Positions 37,513 through 46,600 of a stretch of DNA of 64,000 nt are shown piece by piece (position 1 is the stretch's first letter; every line of letters begins with the position of its first letter). The position numbers and the translations under genes were made by a program. Location of the stretch: contig JAJGQC010000661.1 in NCBI GenBank assembly GCA_021014325.1, positions 124,001 through 188,000 on the forward strand, given 5' to 3'. The stretch is from Plazaster borealis. Its lineage: Eukaryota > Echinodermata > Asteroidea > Forcipulatida > Labidiasteridae. A model generated the notes under the pieces. It was not told the origin of the DNA. It made no database searches and worked only from the letters and a program-made list of their open reading frames with translations.

Positions 37513-37625
37513 GCAACTGTTATGGCCAAGCCCCAGCTCGTTCTCGATGCAACAAGAAGGTCATCAACGTCCGCACCGAACAGTCCTTCAACGAGAAACG
37601 ACAATGCCTTGCTCTTAAATCTCAG
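37513..37625 (+). CDS. RPTOR: RPTOR exon a: phospho-linker start
   Basis: This exon opens in phase 0 after a TACTATTAG acceptor and ends in phase 2 at CTCAG/GTAAAG. It encodes [16 protein letters not shown], then [20 protein letters not shown]. Human Raptor reads ATVNARPQRVLD and SAPASPTNK at this point, so the proline-directed serine corresponding to human S863 and the neighbouring S859 are both kept. Confidence 0.93.
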
Positions 37626-40600
37626 GTAAAGAATTCCTCTTATCTGCAGAGATATTTGACACAGAACTTTAAAAAAATTGGTAACAAAGTTTTTATCAGT
37701 TCCAACGCTGTCCTCAACTCAGCCATCATCTCTTTCCTTTCAGTGACTTGCCTCCACCGACCACGCTGAATATCCCCAACGAGAAAGTCAAACCAAAAAG
37801 CGTCCACAAATTTAGTTTAACCCTTTGGAGACCATAGTGGCCACAAGCGGCTCGTACCAAAATGCCCATAGTGGCTGCAAATGGCCGCAAAATTTGACCT
37901 GCTTCCATTCACACAAAGAGGTCATGGTGACAGCCATGTCCCGAATTGACATTGTCCAATGTTTCCCATGTTGACATACTACATTCGAAAAACAAACCAG
38001 ACTTTCTGTTTCATATTGTTTTTTAAAGGCATTTTTACTGAAGAAAAAAAGTACAAATGTCAACAATAGTAGCTATGTATTGGCGTATTGTGATGATTAT
38101 ACAGAAACGAATGGTCTCTAATAAAGGGTTAAAGAAAAGAACATTCCAATAGACACATTCGGCGACTAGAGTCGTGTGTTTCATAGTGGGTATACAATGT
38201 AAACAAACCAGGCAGCCACGCCCAGTGTGCGTGGTCAAGCATGGCTTCCTCCGCACCTAAGGCAGAAGCACTCGGAAGCAGCAATGCTTTTCCACGGACA
38301 CTGCGCGTTGCTTTCTTGGTTTGTTTACATTATATACCCACTATGAGTCACGTGACTCGGGTCGCAAATTGTGTTTATTGTATCTGTTTCTTAGAGATGC
38401 AAATATTACTAAATTATGGTGAACTCAAGAAAGCCACTCATTTATTTATGTTCATGTGCGTAATTTTGACCTGTTTATGCCGTTTCACTCTTAATATTCA
38501 ACTGTATTTGTTTCCCAATGCTCCTCCCAAACCACAGACATACGGGAGGCGGATGCAGTCAATATCACCACCAAGGATCTCAACATCTCTAGCAAGTTCA
38601 CGAATTGGTGCTGCAAGTATTTTGCTCAGTCAGTCATGAGGGTAGGTGGTGGCAATTTGCTCGGGTAGCAGAATTCACCTCGGGATGGGGAAGGTGGTCG
38701 GGTTGGCGTAGTGGTAGCTTTCCTTGCCTTCCACCTCTAGGACCCTGGTTCGAACATGCCGGGGGCACTGCGTGGATTGAGTTTTCAGTCCCTACCTGAT
38801 TGCGTGGGTTTTTCCTGGAATATTTCTTTGGGGTTTTCCTCCCACATGTAAAACTGAAACTTCCTTCTTTGTCTTCTCTCCATTTGGGTACAGTGATTAA
38901 GTTTGCTTGTCTGAGAGTCCTTGGCTTCATAACCAGAATAAATGAAATGAAATGAAAAAGAAGAGTGGGGTGTGTGGTAAGTTCTTGGACACAAATTTGG
39001 AATGTTCAAAGTACTCTCGAAGCTGTCAACTCTCCTTGATTATTCCAAAAGTTCCCTGAAAATCCACCAATCTTTCTACGTTCTAAAGAACAAATTTGAA
39101 AATCTCCCTGATTATTGAAACTTTGTCTCTAGTTATGTTGAGTGCAATTTTAAATATCTCCCTGATTGTTGTACAAAATCTCCCTGATTACAAGATGCAA
39201 ATGTGGACAGCTCTGATAATTCTTGCATCGGGAATAATTATCAAATCAATTACATTTTATTTTAGGTGATGCATAATTGTAAAGCACCAGACTCCAATGT
39301 TTTTTCCCCCGGACCTTGGGTGGAAGTAAAACCCATAACCTTTAGCTTTCTAACCAGGGCTGGATTTCACAAAGAGCTAAGATTATTAGGGTGTGTTCAA
39401 TTAGCTTCCCCGGGTCAGCCCAGCTAGGTCTGACCCCAGTGCGTTTGAGTAGCTTTGACGTCATTGTTGTGGCTCACCCAGGTCAGGGTGCCAACTGCAA
39501 CTGTGGCCGCAGCTTTTGCGAACGGACACCAACCCGCAGAAATCTGAGAAACGATTCATGCACGAATCGTTTCTCAGATTCAATTGTTTGTGGGTGAAAT
39601 ATTATCAAAACCATATTACCTCAAAGGGGATCCTTACTCAAAATAAATTATACTATCAACAGCTGTTGTGCTTCTCACCAAGTAAGTTTTATGGTCATTC
39701 ATTTTTGGAGTATTTACCAATCTATGACCCTACCTTTAAATCGAGTTTGATAATTACGCAGCAACATCCGATCACCTCCTTGTCTAACAGGCGCCTGAAG
39801 AGATGGACCCATACAGCACGTTACATCAGGAGCGGGAATGGCGATTTCTACGCAACGCGATGGCTAGGAAAGCAGCCAGGGAACAATTGCAACGAGCTGG
39901 TAAGGAGCTTGTTCTATTATCAGTCTGTTCTTGTGTGGGTGTTGGCCTTATTGGGTTTTTTGGGACATCTTGTTTTTTTCTCATTTAAATTGATTTTACC
40001 AAACTGAGGCTGGATGGACAAAACAGTATTGCCCCTTTTTGGTATGATGAGAACAAATATTTAATGTTTATGAGTGCAAGGGGGAGAACATTTTTATTAG
40101 TTCCGTTCAACAAAAGCGAAGTCAAGTTGAATTGGAAATATTCCATCTTTCAACTAATTAAAATATTCTCTCCATTGTACAAAAGCAAAACATTCATTAT
40201 TTGGTTTATAATCCAAGTAGATCTTTGTAATTTGATTGGAGGATGAAACTATAAGAATGAAAAACTACAAAATTGTATTCTGGCATCCACTGCAAGGGCC
40301 TTGTGTACTGCTGTGTATAATGGCACAAGTAAAAGCCGTCAATATTTGTTTTATAACACCCAAAACATATATTGTGCCTAGACGTTAGTTGCTATGGGTA
40401 TAGAACATTGGTTGCTATGGGATAGTATATTGGTTGTTACTGGAATAAAACCTTGTTAGCTGTGTGTATTTCGCGTTGGCGCGGTTTCTAGTAAAAAATA
40501 AGACATATCATGTGACGCACTCTAAACCAATCGAAAGGCAGAATAAGGGGTGTTTTAACATGCAATAGACTGTGCAAGTCTCGTGCGTATTGGAACATTG

Positions 40601-43600
40601 GGACCCGTTAAAGCGTGTGAGTTTGTTTCCTTCATGCGTTAAAGCATCGTACGTGGGACCAAAGTGGTCCCAAAATGTTTGAATACGCGCGAGACTTGCA
40701 CGTTTTACAGTCAACAAGGATGGGACATATGCACTGTGACTAACCAAAAGGCATGGTATATGGGTTAGGCCATGTGATGGTTTGAATAATGATTGCCGCA
40801 TGACCTACAGTCTTCCAATCAAATGACAAGGATCCACTTGGGTGTTATATAATATATCACTTTGGGGGACAGGGAATATGTATCATCCAGTCAATATACT
40901 TATCGCTTTTTAGTGAGTTTTCTTTGTAATTGTATATATCCCTAGAACCGTTTTTAATGTTTCAATGTTTTTACTGCATGCGAGCATTTGAATTACCCTT
41001 TTTGGGGATATAATAAGGAGTAATTGAATTGAATTGAATTGACATAAACGTTGGTCAATCGCCTGAACTGTAGTTTTCTCCTACTTTTCCTACAGCCACA
41101 AGTCGTCTGGACGACCAAATCTTCATCAATAAGAACCAAGGGATTCCTATTGCACTCCGCTTCCAGCATTTCAGCCCTCACATCATCGTGGCTGACAAAG
41201 AGGGCGTATGGTAATGACAGAAACACTCCTGTAATCACCAATTTCACCTTTGTGTGTGGCAAATAGTGTTAGCATTGTACCAACCATTTTTCACCTTTCT
41301 AGCTGGTTTGTGGAATTTGTCATGTTGGTCCAACCGTGGCCCAATGTCACGGCTCTGCTTATCGCAGATTTCTGCGCTTACTGTTACCATTTGCTGCTTA
41401 CAATGTAAGTGCCAAATTTCTGCACTAGCTGTGTAAGGGAAGAATGCTTTGTAAAGCCCGGTTCATACTTCATGCGAATGCGAAGCGAATTTAACGTCAC
41501 AACTCTATTTTCGCTGCGAACTGTTCGTTGCAAATTGTTGACATCTGTGGAATAAATGCAACAAATATTTATTAATGGCCTGATTGTTTATCGATAGTGT
41601 GTGGAACTGGGAGAATGGGGAGCGAGTAAATACGTTCTCACATCTCAACCATAAAGACACCAAGCTAACGTCAATGGATATACTCAACTCTCACGACATC
41701 TCACTCCTCATGACTGGTAGTGGTGAGTATCTGATTCCATGGTACCCTGCTAGCGGCTAAACACTGAACTGCAGATAGGTCTGTAATAAGCAGGCATGAT
41801 GTTCTTCCTACTTCAGTCTGATTTCCACTTTTTTTTTTTTTGCTCTTGGAAAAATCAGAAAAATTGTGATTAAATAACCTGAAAAGTCTATTAAACCTTA
41901 CACCATGTGTACATGTAGGTCAGCCCTTGTACTCGACCAAAAAAGGACCAAAAATCATGCCTGAATAAGGCATTTGTGAGTTGGATTAAAGTAATGTCTG
42001 GTTCAATGACTTGCTTATTAATAATAATCAGGCGTGCGATTTCTCAGGTTTTTTTTTCCTGATTTCAGGATTTTCTCAAACCTTAAGGCTTCTTGAAAGA
42101 AGTAAAAGCTGTCATGAATTGTCCACATTATGTCCAACCTGTAGTTTTGTATTTCTGGTGATGCACAGAGTCTGTAAACCTCCTGAATTGTAAACATCTG
42201 GGAGTTTCTGGTTGTAGAATAAGTGGTGAACCCTGGCCCGCAAGCCATTTTTCAGGAATGTTCACATTCATCCATTTTCACCCCTGAACCCATGAGTCTG
42301 TAAATGTCCTGAATTGTAAACATCTGGGTGTTTCTGGGTGTAGAATGAGTGGTGAACCCAGGCCAGCAAATTACTTTTCATTAATTTTCACATCTGTCTA
42401 ATCTCATCCCTGAATAATGGACATTTATATTGTGCAATACCTATATAAATACATGTATACTCTACTGCGCAATAAATAACGACAAATGCAGAGAAAAAAA
42501 TTACTCTTGCTAGAAACGTGAAACAAATGGTTTACTCACAAGTTACAGCTTAAAGGCAGCTTAAAAGTACACGTTTGGTAATTACTCAAAATATATATTA
42601 GCATAAAAACTGACTTGGTAACGAGCAACAGAGAGCTGTTGATAGTATAAAACATTGTGAGAAACGACTCCCTCTGAAGTAACGTAGTTTTTGAGAAAGA
42701 GGTAATTTCTCACTAAAATAATAAAAACTTCTTGCAAGTACATGTAGTTTTTATTCCTATCTGAAAGCACACAAATTTGTACAACAGGGGTGTATTTTCT
42801 TTCATCATTTTCTTGCAACTTCGATGACCAATTGAGCCCAAATTTTCACAGGCTTGTTATTTTATGCATATGTTGGGATACACCAAATGAGAAAACTGGT
42901 CTTTAACAATTACCAAACGTGTACGATGCCTTTAAATTTGAATTCTTCAGACTTTAATAATAATAATAAAGAGACATTTATAAAGCGCAAACAGTTACAG
43001 ATCGGCTCTGTCTCGAGGCGCTATATACAAGCAAATGGATTGAACAAAATAAATTAAAAACAACGATACTAAAATACTGTTTGAAAAGATGAGTCTTAAG
43101 GCGAGACTTGAACAGCTCGATGGTCGACGACTCCTGATGATCGATGGCAGGCTGTTCCAAAGTGTTGGAGCTACATCGCTGAATGCTCTACCACCATACG
43201 AACAAGTCCGTGGAGGAGGGGAAGGTTGATGCAGAAGATTGAGGGATGAAGACCGCAGGTGTCGAGTAGGCCTACTATAGAGACAGTTGCTATGTCAAAT
43301 GGTCGGGTCAAGCTTTTGTATCAAATTCTCCAGATGAGCCAACCCTGGTACCAATGTGCGATAACACATTCATTCAAAAATTGTGTATAGGTGTTTGCCA
43401 TCTCTTACGTTAATTACGCAGAAGCTTGCCCTGAATCATTTGACATAGCAACTGTCGATATAGGCCCTGGGCCCAATTTCATGGAGGTGCTTAAGCAGAA
43501 ATTATTGCTGATACCATCACAAGTTGTACATGTGACATGGTAGTTTGGCCGGTAACCTTATTATGGTAAGCATACATTTGTTGTGCTTAAGCAGCTCTAT

Positions 43601-46600
43601 GAAATTGGGCCCAGGTCAATCTGAAACAAGCTAGTGAAGCTGATAACAAGATGATCATTTGTGTGTATTTGTTTGTATTTTCAGATGATGGTGCTGTACA
43701 GATATGGCGTAACTATTTACCCAATAATAATGATAGTGGTGTGGAGCTAGTGTCGTCATGGCATGCCCTGTCAGACATGCTGCCCTCGGTCAAAGGTATG
43801 TCAAATACATCAAAAAAAACAAATCATAAAAGATGGGGTTGCATGGATGACTAGTGCATAAAGCGCTCCGCCTTGCCACTCACAGGCGATTTTTGTAACT
43901 TTTTTTATATTTTTATATACTGTAGGTTATTGTAAATACTATAGTTTTTATAATTATTTTTTTTTTTTCTTCATATTTCTTTTTGTAGTATTGTGCCGGA
44001 AAAGAAGTGTACTAAAAAAAGAAAAAAAACCCTTATCATTTTATAATGTTTTCATGGTTTTCTTTGCACACATGCTGGGACCCACGGAACACCAGTGGTT
44101 GCCACTGAGTAGGTTGCCCAGTTAACGTAAAATATTTTCTTAAATACTGTATTTGCACATGTACCTTGTCATTTTATGTTTTCAATGCACACATGCTGAG
44201 ACCAAATGAGTGGGTCGTTGCCACTGAGTGGGTCGTCGCCTAGTTGAAGTAAAAAACAATCTTAAATACTGTTTTGTGCATGTACCCTGTCATTGTTTTA
44301 GTTCATTGTTTTCTTTGTAAACATGGTGAGACCCACGGGAAACCAGTGGTTGCCACTGAGTGGGCCACCCAGTTTGAAGTGAAATAAATAAATAAAATGT
44401 GTGTATATTATTTCAGGATCTGGTCTTGTCTTAGACTGGGAGCAGGAGTCTGGCATGCTCTTAGCATCAGGAGATGTTCGTATTATCAGGGTATGGGATA
44501 CTCAGAGAGAAATCAGACTACAGGTTAGTACACACTATATTTTTAAAATTGTTACAGATATTTTCACTTTTTTTCTTTTGAAACTCCGCATTTTTAAATG
44601 GGACTCCGCACGTAAAATTACAGTTTCAGGCGGTGCACACTAGTCCAAGAGCCAGCCACTCTTGCCAGTACCAACTCGAGGGACTAATTCTAATAGTCGC
44701 TTTTCTTGAATTTTCAGGATATCCCAACAGGTGCAGATAGCTGTGTAACTAGCCTGGCTTGTGACAATGTAGGTAGATCTCTACTCATAGCTGGGCTCGG
44801 AGACGGCAGTGTCAGGCTATATGACAGGAGGCTGGCCCCAACAGACAGGTAAATAACAAAGGAAATATGTATACTCTTGACACAAAAACAAGTTGACGAC
44901 AATATTGTCGCTGCTGGAATTCAGGTGATGTGCATGTTGTATTTTCGTGTTGCATCGTGTTAGACTGGACAAAGGCCGCCCGTACTTTACACTATGGAGC
45001 GTAGTCAGAGCATGCAATCCCCGTGTGTTGGGGAAAAAGATAAAATCCTGCCTTTTGCTGGGGTTATTGCGTAGTCCTCGATTCAAGGCCTTTGACCTTT
45101 TATTGCAAGAAGAGGATTGTGTGTCATTGGGAGGTTTCCACTGTTGTAGTTCATTGTATTTCGGCTCAATGTAGGTAAGTCCGAGCAGACGGAGAATTCA
45201 GCCTTGGTTCTGGGCCCAATTTCATAGAGCTGCTTAAGCAAACTATTTTGCTTACAAATTTTGTGCTAAGCCGAAATTTGCAGGATACCAGTCAAAAATT
45301 GTGCATGTGACGTGGTATTTTGGCTGGTAACCATATTCTGGTAAGCATATTTTTATTGTGCATAGCTACTTTTTGTGCCTAAGCAGCACTATGAAATTTG
45401 GGCTCTGGTCATGGGCCCATTTGGTGATCATGACTCACGGCCGTGGTGCTGCTGTTCACAGTGCGTGAATATGGTATATTCTCGAAAGAGAAACAAATCC
45501 CTGTACTTCATACAGAGTCTTTGTTCTCTTGGTTTTGTCAAGTCATTATTTCTTTGTGCCAGCGGTACTCGCAAAGAGGATTTCGACACTTCCGCTTAAA
45601 CAATCCCGTCGGGCTGGAAAGGAAAAATATTGAAGATCCCGGGCGGTAACTGCTTGAAAGGGAAGGTGATTCTTCAAGTGAACTTCTCATTATACTTGTC
45701 TTAAAACTATCTTCACCCTCTTACTGCACGGGTTGTATATGGTGATGCAACTGTGCACGGAACTATTTGTGTACTCTGTCCATGCATTCACCACATGATA
45801 TCATACTGCAGGCTGGTGTAGTGCATCTATCATTCAAATCCATACAGTGATACTGAAAGGTCAGACAGTAGGAGGGTTAAATCTCATTGTTGTAACTTTA
45901 GTGGCATCACCTCAAAAGGCCTCATTTGTTTTATCTTTTGTTTGTATTGAGTCAAAGAGGGCGCTATCAGATGATTGTGCGGAGCGTGCAAATTTCATGG
46001 CCCAATTTAAGTTGGTAGGTCACATGTTTGGCTCGTGCAAGTTTGAAACTTGAGTGTGCCTGTTTGAAACTGAGCTACTTACACTTGACAAATGCATAGA
46101 AATTCAATGCAGAGTCGAGGTAAGCTGAGGCTAAACTGTTAGAATTGTTCTCAATGTTTTTGGATGTTTTTAACAGAAAGGTATTTATGAATGGGAATAA
46201 GAGAGTGGTGACTCATTCTTAAACGGCCGTTTAAAACCTTGCATGGTCGTGGCCGTGCGGTAAAAGACCTCCCATTCAGCTCAGTCCTTTATTTCACGGC
46301 CACAACCCTTCAGGTTTTAAACGGCCGTTTAAGAACTCGTCGCCCACTCTTTTATTTCCTAGTTCTCTCCTGTTGAAATTGTTGGGTTTTTTCATTAGTA
46401 AAAACAGTGTTCGCGTTATGTAAACTGTTTACCAAGTAAAATGTCATGTTGTAAAAAATGTGTAAAAAGTAGGAACCATAATTATTTTTTTAATTGTGCT
46501 AGAATTTGGTTAAGATATGGATGACTCGCCTATCTTAGCTATGTGTACGGCATAGTGGTACAGAGATAATTACGGGCCTCTCAACTGTCCTTGGTTGTTG

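Noticed and set aside
38241..38639. 132-codon plus-strand frame
   Set aside because: It starts inside a MITE and reads RPTOR exon c in the wrong frame.
42582..43160. Minus-strand open frames at 42582-42818 and 42978-43160 as genes
   Set aside because: The first lies wholly inside a MITE copied at several other places; the second is the C-terminal tail of a truncated LINE.
44947..45174. 75-codon frame ending at TGTAG/GTAAGT as the missing RPTOR WD40 exon
   Set aside because: The donor is good and phase 2 is possible, but the peptide in the required frame ([13 protein letters not shown]) does not resemble YREH..WVVK and no matching acceptor was found.
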